From contig NZ_CP045293.1 in NCBI RefSeq assembly GCF_009363075.1, positions 5,553,501 to 5,617,500 on the forward strand: a stretch of 64,000 nt of DNA, written 5' to 3'. Both the position numbers and the translations under genes were made by a program. The notes under the pieces were generated by a model. It did not search any database, was not told where the DNA came from, and saw only the letters and a list, made by a program, of their open reading frames with translations. Shown piece after piece: positions 7,997 to 17,700 of this stretch. Position 1 is the stretch's first letter. Each line of letters starts with the position of its first letter. This DNA comes from Paenibacillus guangzhouensis (lineage in GTDB: Bacteria > Bacillota > Bacilli > Paenibacillales > Paenibacillaceae).

Positions 7997-8839
7997 TTAG
8001 AAATCAAAATTATCCGGATCCGGACCGACGCGCAGATCTTGATTTAGCCCATCGATCCGAGCCATATCGTCTTCGCTCAATGTGAAATCGAACAACGCTG
8101 CATTTTCAACAATGCGGTGCGCTTTAACGGATTTTGGAATGGTGATAACGCCATGCTGTAGATCCCAGCGCAAGATGACTTGTGCGACGGACTTGCCGTA
8201 TTTCACTGCAATTTCCTGCAATGTCTCGTTGTCGAGCAGCTCGCCTTGCATCAGCGGGGACCAAGCTTCGAGTTGAATGCCATGTGCCTTCGTGTAACGC
8301 AGCAATTCCTTTTGTGTCAAGCGGGGGTGGAATTCTACTTGGTTCACCATCGGTTTGATCTGAGCCGTAGACATGACATCTTCTAAGTGATGAACCTGGA
8401 AGTTGCTCACGCCGATCGCTTTGACGCGGCCCTCGCGATATAGGGTCTCCAGCGCTCGCCAAGCTTCGTTGTATTTCTCTTGTACAGGCCAATGGATCAG
8501 GTAGAGATCGAGATAGTCGAGGCCTAATTTGTCTAAGCTGGCTTCATAAGCTGCCAAGGTCGATTCGTAGCCTAGATCTGCATTCCATACTTTCGAGGTG
8601 ATAAATAGATCTTCCCGCGAAAGCTGGTTCTCTTCGAGGGCTTCACGAATCGCCTGGCCAACGCTGCGTTCATTTCCGTAAATGGCTGCTGTGTCAATGC
8701 TGCGGTAGCCGTGGGCAATAGCTGATTTGACGGCCTGTACCAACGTGTCTCCTTCTTCAACCTTAAATACCCCCAGTCCTAGCCCGGGCATCTTCACGCC
8801 ATTGTGTAATGTTACTGTGTCTTGGATATGGTTCATCAT
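7997..8839 (-). CDS. Aldo/keto reductase, YtbE/YvgN type
   Basis: A 280-residue NADPH-dependent reductase of the AKR5-like group that reduces small aldehydes and ketones. The catalytic tetrad is visible: Asp in YRSIDTAAIYGNE with its Tyr, Lys in ITSKVWN, and His in YLIHWPV. The cofactor-binding segment ITIPKSVKAHRI is also present. The start at 8839 follows AGGAGG (8850-8855). It is the second gene of an MFS-reductase operon (49-nt gap) with a divergent HxlR regulator. This is the same set and order of families as ytcD-ytbD-ytbE of Bacillus subtilis, so detoxification of an electrophile or aldehyde is a reasonable inference. Confidence 0.9.
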   Translation of the reverse strand: MMNHIQDTVTLHNGVKMPGLGLGVFKVEEGDTLVQAVKSAIAHGYRSIDTAAIYGNERSVGQAIREALEENQLSREDLFITSKVWNADLGYESTLAAYEASLDKLGLDYLDLYLIHWPVQEKYNEAWRALETLYREGRVKAIGVSNFQVHHLEDVMSTAQIKPMVNQVEFHPRLTQKELLRYTKAHGIQLEAWSPLMQGELLDNETLQEIAVKYGKSVAQVILRWDLQHGVITIPKSVKAHRIVENAALFDFTLSEDDMARIDGLNQDLRVGPDPDNFDF

Positions 8840-8888
8840 GTGTTGTAAACCTCCTAAGTTGTTATATAGATATGATATTCCGGCAGCA

Positions 8889-10118
8889 TCAGCATGCCTT
8901 AGCATGTCCATTCGTGCTTGTTCCACGGTGTGAGATCCTCTGGTCTCGGTTCTCCAGCATTTTGGCCCAAGCTGTTAACAGAACGGCCCCGAGCACCATC
9001 AAACCGCCGATCCATGTCGTATGAATCAATCCCATACTGTCGGTCACGACGCCGCCGAGATATGCGCCAATGGCGATACCTGCATTAAATGCGGCAATAT
9101 TGACCGCGGAAGCGACATCCTTGGCCTCAGGGGCTAGCCGCTCAGCCAGCATAACGACGTACACTTGGAGTCCCGGCACATTCATGAATGCGAACATCCC
9201 CATGAAGAAGATGGTGACGAGTCCGACCCATTTGAACGGTGCCGTGAACGTGAGCAGGAATAGAATTAGGGCTTGAATGGCGAACATATAGAATAATGCT
9301 GTGACGGGCTTCCGGTTAGCCGCTTTGCCGCCGATCATATTGCCAATCGCGATGGCGACGCCATAGACGAGCAGAATGATCGCGATCGTCTGCTCCTGAA
9401 ATCCGGTTATATCATGGAGCAGCGGAGATAAATAAGTAAAGACGACGAATGTGCCCCCATAACCTAACGCAGTAATGGCAAAGACGAGAAGCAAGCGACC
9501 ATTCGTGACGAGTTTGATCTGGTCGTTAAGACGAACTTTGGCGCCTTTACGCAAATTCGAGGTAACGAGCGTCAAGTTCGCAATGAACGCGACGACACCG
9601 ACGGCGACAATGGCAACGAATGCTGCCCGCCATCCCATTTGCTGCCCAATAAACGTACCGAGTGGCACCCCCGTCACCGTAGCGATGGTGAGTCCGGAGA
9701 ACATGATCGAGATCGCACTCGCCCGGCGATGTTCCGGCACGAGATCTGCTGCAATCGTGGACCCGATGGACATGAAAATCCCGTGCGATAACGCGGAAAT
9801 GATACGCGCAATGAGCAGTACGGTAATTCCACCCGCCGATGCGGCGAGCATATTCCCCGCGATAAAGATGACCATAATCCATAGAAGTAATGTTTTCCGA
9901 GATATTGTCGAGGTCAGGGACGTTAGGATTGGAGCTCCGAAGGTAACGCCTAATGCGTATAACGTAACGGTTAATCCCGCGGTGGTAACAGATATATGAA
10001 AATCTTCAGCGATCAGAGGCAGCAGCCCTACGCTGATAAATTCGGTTGTTCCGATGGAAAAGGCGCTGATGGCAAGTGCAAGGAGCGCCAACATGCTTCT
10101 TCGATTCTCTATCGTCAT
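8889..10118 (-). CDS. MFS transporter, YtbD/AraJ-like
   Basis: A 409-residue, 12-helix major facilitator of the DHA1 (drug/sugar efflux) type. The N-terminus FSIGTTEFISVGLLPLIAEDFH and the following GLTVTLYALGVTFGAPIL are characteristic of the AraJ/NepI/YtbD group, and the motif-C-like IMFSGLTIATVTGVPLGTFIG marks an antiporter. GGGGAGAG precedes the ATG. It is the first gene of the operon with the aldo/keto reductase and is divergent from the HxlR gene. Export of a toxic metabolite handled by the reductase is inferred; the substrate is unknown. Confidence 0.9.
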   Translation of the reverse strand: MTIENRRSMLALLALAISAFSIGTTEFISVGLLPLIAEDFHISVTTAGLTVTLYALGVTFGAPILTSLTSTISRKTLLLWIMVIFIAGNMLAASAGGITVLLIARIISALSHGIFMSIGSTIAADLVPEHRRASAISIMFSGLTIATVTGVPLGTFIGQQMGWRAAFVAIVAVGVVAFIANLTLVTSNLRKGAKVRLNDQIKLVTNGRLLLVFAITALGYGGTFVVFTYLSPLLHDITGFQEQTIAIILLVYGVAIAIGNMIGGKAANRKPVTALFYMFAIQALILFLLTFTAPFKWVGLVTIFFMGMFAFMNVPGLQVYVVMLAERLAPEAKDVASAVNIAAFNAGIAIGAYLGGVVTDSMGLIHTTWIGGLMVLGAVLLTAWAKMLENRDQRISHRGTSTNGHAKAC

Positions 10119-10215
10119 GGTTCTCTCCCCTGTATCTTTTCTTGTGGTTTCCGGCCGGTAACGTTATTATGAATGGTAGATGTCCAAATGAATAGTAGGT
10201 ACTTTTTTGTGCTAT

Positions 10216-10233
10216 AGGTACTAAAAAGTACCT
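10216..10233. promoter_or_regulatory. Palindromic operator for the HxlR regulator
   Basis: AGGTACT-N4-AGTACCT is a perfect inverted repeat in the divergent promoter region of the MFS and HxlR genes. A second copy of the left half, AGGTACT, lies about 20 bp upstream near 10196-10202 with a degraded partner. HxlR proteins are known to bind GTAC-type dyads in such positions. Confidence 0.65.
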
Positions 10234-10260
10234 GTAAAATAGATCAGGGGGATGAAGGCA

Positions 10261-10641
10261 ATGGCAGAAGAAGTTGTAGGGAAGAAAAAATATAATATTT
10301 CTGTCGAGGCGACATTAGAAGTGATCGGCGGCAAGTGGAAGTGCGTCATCTTATGCCACTTAACGCATGGGAAGAAGCGGACAAGCGATCTCAAGCGACT
10401 GATGCCTGCCATTACGCAGAAGATGTTAACGCAGCAATTGCGTGAACTCGAAGAAGATGGCATCTTGAATCGGATCATCTACAACCAGGTGCCGCCGAAG
10501 GTGGAATATGAGCTGAGTGAATATGGCTGGAGCTTGAAGAGCATCCTGGATTCCTTATGCACGTGGGGGGAGAATCATATCATTAAGGAGTATGGTGACA
10601 AGTTCGCCGTGTTAGAGGACAACATCCTGAATCATAAGTGA
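10261..10641 (+). CDS. HxlR-family transcriptional regulator, YtcD-like
   Basis: A 126-residue winged-helix regulator. The signature segments are SVEATLEVIGGKWKCVILCHL, SDLKRLMPAITQKMLTQQLRELEEDG and NRIIYNQVPPKVEYELSEYG. HxlR proteins respond to aldehydes, quinones or disulfide stress; one Cys (KWKCVIL) sits at the start of the first helix, a position used for redox sensing in some members. The start at 10261 is preferred because AGGGGG at 10246-10251 lies too close to an ATG at 10252. It is divergent from the MFS/aldo-keto reductase operon, which it probably represses. Confidence 0.9.
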   Translation: MAEEVVGKKKYNISVEATLEVIGGKWKCVILCHLTHGKKRTSDLKRLMPAITQKMLTQQLRELEEDGILNRIIYNQVPPKVEYELSEYGWSLKSILDSLCTWGENHIIKEYGDKFAVLEDNILNHK

Positions 10642-10679
10642 GGCCTATGCCAGGCACCGATTATACCTGGGATGCTATA

Positions 10680-10715
10680 AAAAATGCCACCCCAATCGTA
10701 GGGATGGCATTTTTA
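10680..10715. terminator. Bidirectional terminator between hxlR and dbpA
   Basis: The stem AAAATGCCA..CCC / GGG..TGGCATTTT is flanked by A and T tracts in the gap between convergent genes. A closely related hairpin occurs at 21506-21537. Confidence 0.85.
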
Positions 10716-10726
10716 CATCTCAACGT

Positions 10727-12172
10727 TTACTTCTTCCCTTTGCGTACCTTTAACAGCTTACCTTTGACTGTCGTATCTTTCATCAGTTCAAGCACAAGGG
10801 GTCCTTTGCCATTTAGAATCTCGACATCCGTCACGAAATCGAGGATGGTAATGATTCCAATATCATCTGCGGTTACGCCGTCAAGTTTAGCGATTGTACC
10901 GACAAAATCTACGGCTCGCAGCTTCTTTTTCTTACCCCCATTGAAGTTAAGCTTCATAATCTGCTTATTTAATTGCTCGCGTTTATCTTTTTTCAATTCA
11001 GGTCCAATATGGAGCTTCTTCTCGAATTCTGCCCTATAGCGCTCAACCTCTTCTTCGGAGGGGGCTTTCACTTTCGGAATCGTAAATCCAATATATGCTT
11101 CAATATCGGCTAATCGTCTGCTATCCCTCGGCGTGATGAAGGTAATGGCTTTACCCGCCTTGCCTGCACGTCCCGTACGCCCGGTGCGATGAACATAGCT
11201 CTCCTTCTCTAGAGGAATATCGTAGTTAATGACATGGGTAATATCCGTGATATCGATCCCCCTGGCTGCTACATCGGTTGCAATCAAGTAACGGAATTGT
11301 CCCCTTCGGAACGCATGCATCACCTCGAATCGCTCGTCCTGCTCCATCCCGCCATGGATCCGATCGCATGAATAACCGTGATCAGCCATTTCCCTGAATA
11401 ATTGGTCCACGTGCTCTTGCGTACGGCAGAATACGATACAGCTGTCAGGACGCTCGACTATAAGGAGATCCTGAAGCAGTGCTAGCTTGTCCGCCTCCGA
11501 TACCTGAATCATCGCGTGCTCAATGGTGGCCGTCGTCAACCCGCTCGCTTGGATCTCAATTTCGGTAGGATTGTCCATATATTGGTGTGACAGCTTGGCT
11601 ACATCCTCAGGGAACGTAGCGGAGAATAACATCGTAACTCGGTCGCGTGGCAGCGCTTGAATGATCGACTGCACCTGATCAATAAAGCCCATATTCAGCA
11701 TCTCGTCCGCTTCGTCAATAACGAGGTAAGCCATCCGACTTAGCGACAGTGTGCCGCGTTCAATATGGTCCAGCACACGTCCCGGCGTACCTACGACGAT
11801 ATGCGTCCGTTGCTTTAATTCGGCCTTTTGTATATGGAAAGGGTGCCTCCCAAAAAGAGGCGTTGCCTTAATCCGCTTAAAGCGCCCAATGTTCGTGATA
11901 TCTTCATTGACCTGTAACGCAAGTTCGCGGGTTGGCGTTAGGATCAATGCCTGCGGCTTATTCTCGTTCCAATCTACGAGCTCGCAGAGCGGAATGCCAT
12001 AAGCAGCTGTCTTGCCACTCCCAGTCTGCGATTTGACCACAAGATCCTTCTTCTGAAGCGCAACAGGAATGACTTCCGATTGCACCTCTGTTGGCGTGTC
12101 AAAGCCCAAGCTGCTCAGTGCCCTTACAATCTCTTCACTTAACGGATACGCTGTAAATCGTTTCTCAGTCAT
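10727..12172 (-). CDS. dbpA: ATP-dependent RNA helicase DbpA (YxiN-type)
   Basis: A 481-residue DEAD-box helicase that remodels 23S rRNA during large-subunit assembly. It contains the Q motif ([13 protein letters not shown]), motif [24 protein letters not shown], the C-lobe ARGIDI and HRTGRTGR. The last ~75 residues ([23 protein letters not shown]..) form the DbpA RNA-binding domain, which recognises hairpin 92 of 23S rRNA in the family. Length and order equal those of B. subtilis YxiN/DbpA. It is a single gene; a - strand TATAAT at 12249-12254 lies 77 bp before the start, and a palindrome overlaps the expected -35 position. Confidence 0.93.
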   Translation of the reverse strand: MTEKRFTAYPLSEEIVRALSSLGFDTPTEVQSEVIPVALQKKDLVVKSQTGSGKTAAYGIPLCELVDWNENKPQALILTPTRELALQVNEDITNIGRFKRIKATPLFGRHPFHIQKAELKQRTHIVVGTPGRVLDHIERGTLSLSRMAYLVIDEADEMLNMGFIDQVQSIIQALPRDRVTMLFSATFPEDVAKLSHQYMDNPTEIEIQASGLTTATIEHAMIQVSEADKLALLQDLLIVERPDSCIVFCRTQEHVDQLFREMADHGYSCDRIHGGMEQDERFEVMHAFRRGQFRYLIATDVAARGIDITDITHVINYDIPLEKESYVHRTGRTGRAGKAGKAITFITPRDSRRLADIEAYIGFTIPKVKAPSEEEVERYRAEFEKKLHIGPELKKDKREQLNKQIMKLNFNGGKKKKLRAVDFVGTIAKLDGVTADDIGIITILDFVTDVEILNGKGPLVLELMKDTTVKGKLLKVRKGKK

Positions 12173-12262
12173 CAGTAACCTCTTCTATGCTATATTTCGA
12201 ATATCTTATACCTACAGAGTTCCACCGTGTATCTGTCGTATACCCTCTATTATACGATGTCT

Positions 12263-12280
12263 TTACACCTATTGGTGTAA
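12263..12280. promoter_or_regulatory. Perfect palindrome between dbpA and the membrane-protein gene
   Basis: TTACACC-TATT-GGTGTAA is a 7+4+7 inverted repeat. On the - strand it covers the -35 position of the TATAAT at 12249-12254 (dbpA); on the + strand it lies about 40 bp upstream of the promoter at 12318-12346. The binding factor is unknown. Confidence 0.5.
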
Positions 12281-12317
12281 GACTTGTTTTGATAGTAGGT
12301 GGTTAAGGAGGGAAGGA

Positions 12318-12346
12318 TTGCCATATTAGAGAAATTGTTGTACAAT
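12318..12346 (+). promoter_or_regulatory. SigA-type promoter of the small membrane protein
   Basis: TTGCCA-N17-TACAAT is a near-consensus vegetative promoter. Its -10 element covers an apparent ATG at 12345 and so excludes that codon as the start. Confidence 0.7.
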
Positions 12347-12380
12347 GCAACGTGGTAATAAATTACTTTGTTGGGGGAAG

Positions 12381-12827
12381 ATGACGTTGGAAAGTAACAA
12401 AATCGCAATGCCTATTCTAGGCGCATTGCTGGCAGCCGTTGTTGGCGGTGTCGTGTGGGCAGCCATTGTCGCTATGACAAATTATGAATTGGGGATCGTG
12501 GCCTGGGCCATTGGCGCTCTGGCGGGATATGTCGTTGCCAACCTTGCTAAGAAGCAAGTCTCTGCGGCACATCAAGTCATTGCCGTCTTGGCAAGCCTTA
12601 TCGGTATTTTGCTCGGTAAATATTTCTCGTTCGGTTATATCTACAGCGAAGGAGTATCGGGGATCTTCGAGAGCGAAGTGATGACGGTATTCCAAGAGAA
12701 TTTCTCAAGTCTGTTCAGTGCCATGGATTTCGTATTCATTGCGCTTGCCGTTGTATCGGCATGGCAGCTGCCACGGAGAATCGCGAATCAAGCCGCTCCG
12801 AAGGAATCGACGCAAGCTGCAGAATAA
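12381..12827 (+). CDS. Four-helix membrane protein of unknown function
   Basis: About 148 residues with hydrophobic segments at roughly 8-32, 36-54, 62-82 and 112-132, and a Pro/Ala/Glu-rich cytoplasmic tail. I do not recognise the family. The start is uncertain: GGGGGA at 12373-12378 lies only 2 nt before ATG 12381 but 8 nt before the in-frame TTG at 12387, so TTG may be used. The longer reading from 12345 is ruled out by the -10 element there. It is a single transcription unit with its own promoter and terminator. Small size and glycine-rich helices would fit an accessory or stress membrane protein, but nothing in the context assigns a role. Confidence 0.75.
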   Translation: MTLESNKIAMPILGALLAAVVGGVVWAAIVAMTNYELGIVAWAIGALAGYVVANLAKKQVSAAHQVIAVLASLIGILLGKYFSFGYIYSEGVSGIFESEVMTVFQENFSSLFSAMDFVFIALAVVSAWQLPRRIANQAAPKESTQAAE

Positions 12828-12849
12828 ATGATCTTTCGTTAGCTCAATC

Positions 12850-12898
12850 GCATCTGGCCTATCCAATCGTTAACAAGTGGACAGGCCAGGTGCTTTTT
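12850..12898 (+). terminator. Terminator after the small membrane protein
   Basis: A long stem (GCATCTGGCCT.TCC with GGA.AGGCCAGGTGC, one mismatch) is followed by TTTTT. Confidence 0.85.
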
Positions 12899-12972
12899 CT
12901 GTTCTATAACATACAAAGAACAGCTATGACAGAGGGGATCTGCCATAACTGCTCCATAAAAGGATAGCATCA

Positions 12973-13851
12973 CTACTTAATATATTCACGACTCACGAGA
13001 TCAGATGCGATTTTCTCGGTAGGAATTACAAATTCTACAATGCCTTCGGCTCCCGGAGCTACCTCATACTTATCGAAGGAGATGACGAGTTTGCCTTCGT
13101 TATTGATGTAGAAGCTCTGATCCTTCTTGATCGTCTCGAAGATGTCCATGGACTCTGTATCATTCGCGTCCTTCTTCACCCAATAGGTCTTCTCCGGATC
13201 AGCTTTCATCTGCTCGAGCATTTGCTGCTTAATATTCTCGCTAATATGCGCGATGTAAGAATCGTCCTTGAACAAGCTTGGAAGGCTGATTAATACTTGG
13301 TTCTTCTTATCGATCGTATCATACTTCATCGTTGTTGAAGACGAGCCGACGGTGTTAACATAATAACGGCCGATCGAGAGGATTTGGTCGTTATCTGTTT
13401 TTACTTCATACCCCGTATCTACGCCAAGGTGGCCGCCACCTTGTTTTTTCATTTCATCCATCTCTTGCTGGAACTCGGCATACAATTTCTTGTTTTCCTC
13501 CATATATTTCGTGTTCAACATCTCTTCGAGGGTTTTGTTCTCCAGATTCGTAACCGCCGGCACCTTCAAGTTGGCATTGAACGTATCTTCATCCACCTTG
13601 AACTCGCGGAAGGTAACGACCTTCACGATTTTGTCCAGCACGGGAATATTCGCGAACGCATTGGCAATGGCAGGACTACTGTTCACACTGGATACGAATA
13701 CGATAACAGCTGCCGCCGTACCGATCATCCATCGCAGGTTCGTTCGTTTCATACGGCTCTGGCGAATGGCTTTGTTCACAACGAAGTCGAGTTCTTCCGG
13801 AATCGGGATTTGCGTGTAATTCTGTTTCAATTGTTCGATATTGTTATCCAT
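12973..13851 (-). CDS. rsiV: Anti-sigma-V factor RsiV
   Basis: A 292-residue single-pass membrane protein. The cytoplasmic N-terminus has YTQIPIPEELDFVVNKAI, the helix at about 40-60 anchors it, and FANIPVLDKIVKVVTF starts the outside part. The extracytoplasmic domain ends in ISFDKYEVAPGAEGIVEFVIPTEKI, a DUF3298-type segment that matches B. subtilis RsiV closely. In that species RsiV binds lysozyme, which exposes it to signal peptidase and RasP and releases SigV (family knowledge). Its ribosome site GGAGG lies inside the last codons of sigV, 5 nt upstream, so the pair is translationally linked. Confidence 0.9.
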   Translation of the reverse strand: MDNNIEQLKQNYTQIPIPEELDFVVNKAIRQSRMKRTNLRWMIGTAAAVIVFVSSVNSSPAIANAFANIPVLDKIVKVVTFREFKVDEDTFNANLKVPAVTNLENKTLEEMLNTKYMEENKKLYAEFQQEMDEMKKQGGGHLGVDTGYEVKTDNDQILSIGRYYVNTVGSSSTTMKYDTIDKKNQVLISLPSLFKDDSYIAHISENIKQQMLEQMKADPEKTYWVKKDANDTESMDIFETIKKDQSFYINNEGKLVISFDKYEVAPGAEGIVEFVIPTEKIASDLVSREYIK

Positions 13852-13856
13852 GGTTA

Positions 13857-14363
13857 TTATACCTCCATAGCGGATTCATCTTTTAATTTCACACGTAGGA
13901 CACGGAGTGCTTGATACAATCTTGTTTTGACGGTATTGATGTTCTCGTTCAACACTTCAGAGACTTCTTCAATCTTCAGGTCTTCAAAATATCGCAGCAT
14001 CACGACGCTTCGGTACTTCACAGGTAATTCCTCTAAGGCTCGTTCAAGGTCAATATTGTGGTACGAATCGGATGTTCCTTGGCTATAAGCTTCAAGTGTC
14101 TCTTCGTCGACAACCTGAATTCGCTTCTGCTTCCTAAGAAAGTCTAAGGCGGTATTCACCACGATGCGGTAGAACCAGCTTTTTATCGCGTCGGGGTTCT
14201 TCAGTGACCCTGCTGATGCGAATGCCTTGTGTATGGAATCCTGTACAATATCCAATGCGTCTTCTTTGTTACGTACATAGCTATAAGCAAGCCGATAAAT
14301 GTTCTCTTTGTGCTCCGTGATGCATTGGATAAGTGAGTTCTCGAATTTTTTGTGACTAAGCAT
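13857..14363 (-). CDS. sigV: ECF RNA polymerase sigma factor SigV
   Basis: A 168-residue ECF sigma factor. Region 2 is IYRLAYSYVRNKEDALDIVQDSIHKAF with SWFYRIVVNTALDFLRK, and region 4 is ALEELPVKYRSVVMLRYFEDLKIEEVSEVLNENINTVKTRL. Assignment to SigV rests on the directly following rsiV. It probably directs cell-wall defence genes against lysozyme-type attack (O-acetylation, D-alanylation in related species). The start follows GGAGG with 10-nt spacing. A possible autoregulatory ECF promoter lies upstream. Confidence 0.88.
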   Translation of the reverse strand: MLSHKKFENSLIQCITEHKENIYRLAYSYVRNKEDALDIVQDSIHKAFASAGSLKNPDAIKSWFYRIVVNTALDFLRKQKRIQVVDEETLEAYSQGTSDSYHNIDLERALEELPVKYRSVVMLRYFEDLKIEEVSEVLNENINTVKTRLYQALRVLRVKLKDESAMEV

Positions 14364-14406
14364 GATTTCGTGCCTCCAACTTTACGTAATTGCTTGTTGT
14401 AGCTAT

Positions 14407-14434
14407 GACGTGGGAATGGCATCAAAAAGTTTTA
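14407..14434 (-). promoter_or_regulatory. Possible ECF-type autoregulated promoter of sigV
   Basis: Reading on the - strand, a TAAAAC element (14434-14429) and a CGTC element (14410-14407) have the AAC...CGTC character of Bacillus ECF promoters. The 18-nt spacing is 1-2 nt longer than usual, so confidence is limited. Confidence 0.4.
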
Positions 14435-14542
14435 AATCAGGAAAGACATCTGCAAAACCTCCCTCGCTTGTGTCCTTCGTGTGTTTTGTATAGGCAAGAC
14501 GGCAATTGTTCCGAAAAAGTTTGAGTCAAGTTGGTAGTACAA

Positions 14543-14584
14543 CCACAGGTCTATTCCATTTGTGGAAGCGGGATAGGCCTTTTT
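14543..14584 (+). terminator. Attenuator-like hairpin in the leader of the NHL/SLH gene
   Basis: AGGTCTATTCC (14547-14557) pairs with GGGATAGGCCT (14570-14580, with wobbles) and is followed by TTTT, a terminator facing a gene that starts 117 bp later. CCACA (14543-14547) can pair instead with TGTGG (14561-14565), and TTCCA with TGGAA, giving mutually exclusive folds. No + strand gene ends upstream. Confidence 0.5.
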
Positions 14585-14700
14585 GATATGTCGGAATAGG
14601 GTTTTCGCGAGGTTGTTTTGCGAGAATTTTGAGAGAGGCTTTTGGTAGAATGCGGGAGAGCGACAGGTGATTGAAACGTCAGAGGAGGAGGATATTCGAC

Positions 14701-17700
14701 ATGATAGACAGACAAGTACAGCAATGGGTGAGGAAGCTGTGGATCGGTGCAATGGCCGTTATGATCGCAGCGCTCGGAATTGCGCCAATTCCGGTGCAAG
14801 CGGGAGCAGCTGAACATTGGGTGCAATACGCAAAAATCGGTAAAAAAGAAAATATGTATCTCGGCTCATTTTCAAATCCAAGAAGTGTTGTGGTGGATAG
14901 CAAAGGGAACGTATACGTAGCCGATTCAGGTAATAATCGTATTCAGAAGCTTACGATCGCAACGGGCGAATGGAGCATGTGGGGGACAACAGACGGAAGA
15001 TATGGGGAGAAATTAGGCGAGTTCCAAGGTCCGCAAGGCCTGGCCATAGACGAAGAGGATAACTTATATGTGGCTGACAGCTCCAATGATCGTATTCAGA
15101 AGCTTGATGAGAAGACGCAACAATGGAGCGAGATTGGACTCGGCAAAGGGACAGGTCTAGGCATGTTCATGGAACCGAAAGGCGTGGCGGTGGATAAGAG
15201 TGGGAATATGTATGTCGCTGACTCAGGAAACCATCGCATTCAGAAGCTGGATTCTAATGGACAGTGGACAGCATGGAATCGAGCGAACGGAGGATCTGGC
15301 AGCGGATTAGGCGAGTTCAACAGCCCTGCGCGCATTGCGGTAGATGGCACTGGTAGCCTATATGTCGTGGATCGGAATAATCACCGGATCCAGAAGCTCG
15401 ACGTATCGGCGGGTGGAGAAGGCGTATGGCATGAGTGGAAGGGGAGCGATGATCTAGGGAGGTTCAAGTTCCCTAACGATGTGGCGGTCGATCGCAGCGG
15501 CAATGTATACGTCGCGGATCGCGACAACCATCGCATTCAGAAGCTGGATCGATCATCGGGCGATGAAGGCGTATGGAGCGTCGTTAGCAATGGGTTAGGG
15601 AATGCGCCTGGACAGCTAAAAAACCCGAACGGCGTGGCGCTAGACAGCAGCGGGAATGTATACGTTGCGGACACGTCGAATCATCGCATTCAGAAACTCA
15701 CGGTCAGTACTGAACAGTGGAGCGAATGGGGATATCAAGGTCCTGTTCCTGGGACAGGTCTCGGAGAGTTTTACAATCCAAGCGGTGTAGAAGTGGATCC
15801 GAGCGGGAATATGTTTGTCGCTGATTTCTATAACAATCGGATCCAGAAGCTGAATGCATCCACCAAGCAATGGGAGAAGATCGGCAATGGTATGGGGTCA
15901 GCGATTGGTCAATTGGATGGTCCGACTGACATCGCGATCGATGGCAGCGGCAATCTCTACGTGGCGGATAAGTACAATCAACGGATTCAGAAGATGACAC
16001 CAGCTGGCGAATGGAGTGTCTTTGGCACAACAGCTGGGCTTAGCTATCCTAGCGGTGTTGCTGTTAGCAAGAAAGGGGATGTCTATGTAGCAGACCCTTA
16101 TGAAAAAGTCTTGAAATGGAATGCCGTATCCGAGAAATGGGATAAGCTAGGCGGTAAAAAGGAATGCAAACCGGAAGAAGCCAATCTTCCAGGTCATGAA
16201 GACGGCTGCGAGCTTGGCGGGTTCAATGAGCCAGGAGGCGTAGAAGTTGATGACGCTGGCAATATCTATGTCGTGGACAGCCTGAATCACCGTATTCTGA
16301 AGCGGGATGAGTCTCAAGGGGATGCAGCGCTATGGAAGGAGTGGGGAGTAAGCGGACAAGCGGGTAGCGGCTTGGGCGAGTTCAACGATCCTTACGATAT
16401 TGCGATTGACAGCAAAGGGAACCTCTATGTCGCCGATTCGGGGAACCATCGTATTCAGAAGCTGAATACAGCAACGGGCGTGTGGAGCGAGTGGGGCATA
16501 GCTGGCGGTAGACCAGGTGCCGGGCTAGGCGAATTCAACAGTCCGCTAGGCGTGGCGGTAGATCGCGAGGGGTATCTCTACGTAGCCGAATTTGGGAACC
16601 ATCGGATTCAACGCATGGTATCCGAAATCGTACCGCCTAGCGCGCCAACGGATATCAAGGCTGAGGTCGCGGCTGGGGAATCCCAAGCGACGGTGACGTT
16701 CAGCGCCCCAACGAATGATGGCGGCAGCGATGTTACGAGTTATACAGTTACCTCAAGTCCGGGCGATATTAAGGTAACTGGCTCAGGCAGCCCGATCTCG
16801 GTTACGGGCCTAACGTATGGTACGGCGTATACGTTCACCGTGGTTGCAACGAACAGCGCGGGGAGCTCCGCGGCTTCAGCGGCATCGAATGCCGTAACGC
16901 CTACAGAATTGACGGTGCCGACCGCGCCTGGCGCGCCGACGGACGTCACGGCAGAGGTTGTGATGGGCGAGTCGCAAGCGACCGTGAAGTTCAATGCCCC
17001 AACGCGAGATGGCGGCAGTCCGATTACAGGCTACACTGTGACCTCGAATCCGGGAGGTATGACGGTAACAGGAACGGCGAGCCCGATCACGGTGACGGGA
17101 TTGACGTACGGCACGGCTTACACGTTTACCGTCGCAGCAATCAATGACCTCGGGGTCTCGAAAGCGTCGGCTCCATCCAATGAGGTCGTGCCGCTGGAAC
17201 AGCGATCCATTCCGGGGGCACCGACGAAGGTAACCGCTGTTGCAGGCGATGGGGAAGCGACGATCGCATTTGCCGCTCCGGTAAGCGATGGCGGCAGCCC
17301 GATTACAAGCTATACCGTGGTTGCATCGCCGGGAGGCCGCACTGCGACGGGCACAGGCAGTCCGATCAAGGTCATCGGCTTAACGAATGGAACGACGTAT
17401 ACGTTTATGGTGATCGCGACGAACGAGGTGGGCAGCAGCCTTCCATCGGAACCGTCGAACGTCGTAACACCAAGGGGTTCAGAGACGAGTCATAGTGGAG
17501 GAAGCGGACCAGTTACGACGCCGGCATTGCCATCGGAACCGGATGCGATTATGTTCGTGAATGGGAAATCCGTTAGCGCTGGCAAGCTGAAGGTAACGAA
17601 GAACCGGTCGCAGCAGGTCTCGACGATTACGATTGACCCGAACAAGCTAGAAGAGAAACTTGCGAAGGAAGGTCAAGGGGCTGTGGTCACCATCTCGGCA

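Larger units (their letters stand above)
14364..14700. other. Divergent regulatory region between sigV-rsiV and the NHL/SLH gene
   Basis: This 337-bp gene-free stretch holds the putative sigV promoter, a terminator-like hairpin on the + strand (14547-14584), and a strong GAGGAGGAGGA ribosome site at 14682-14692. I do not see a convincing vegetative promoter for the + strand gene. Confidence 0.6.

Noticed and set aside
12345-12380. N-terminal extension of the small membrane protein from an ATG at 12345
   Set aside because: The codon lies inside the TACAAT -10 element of a near-consensus promoter and has no ribosome site.
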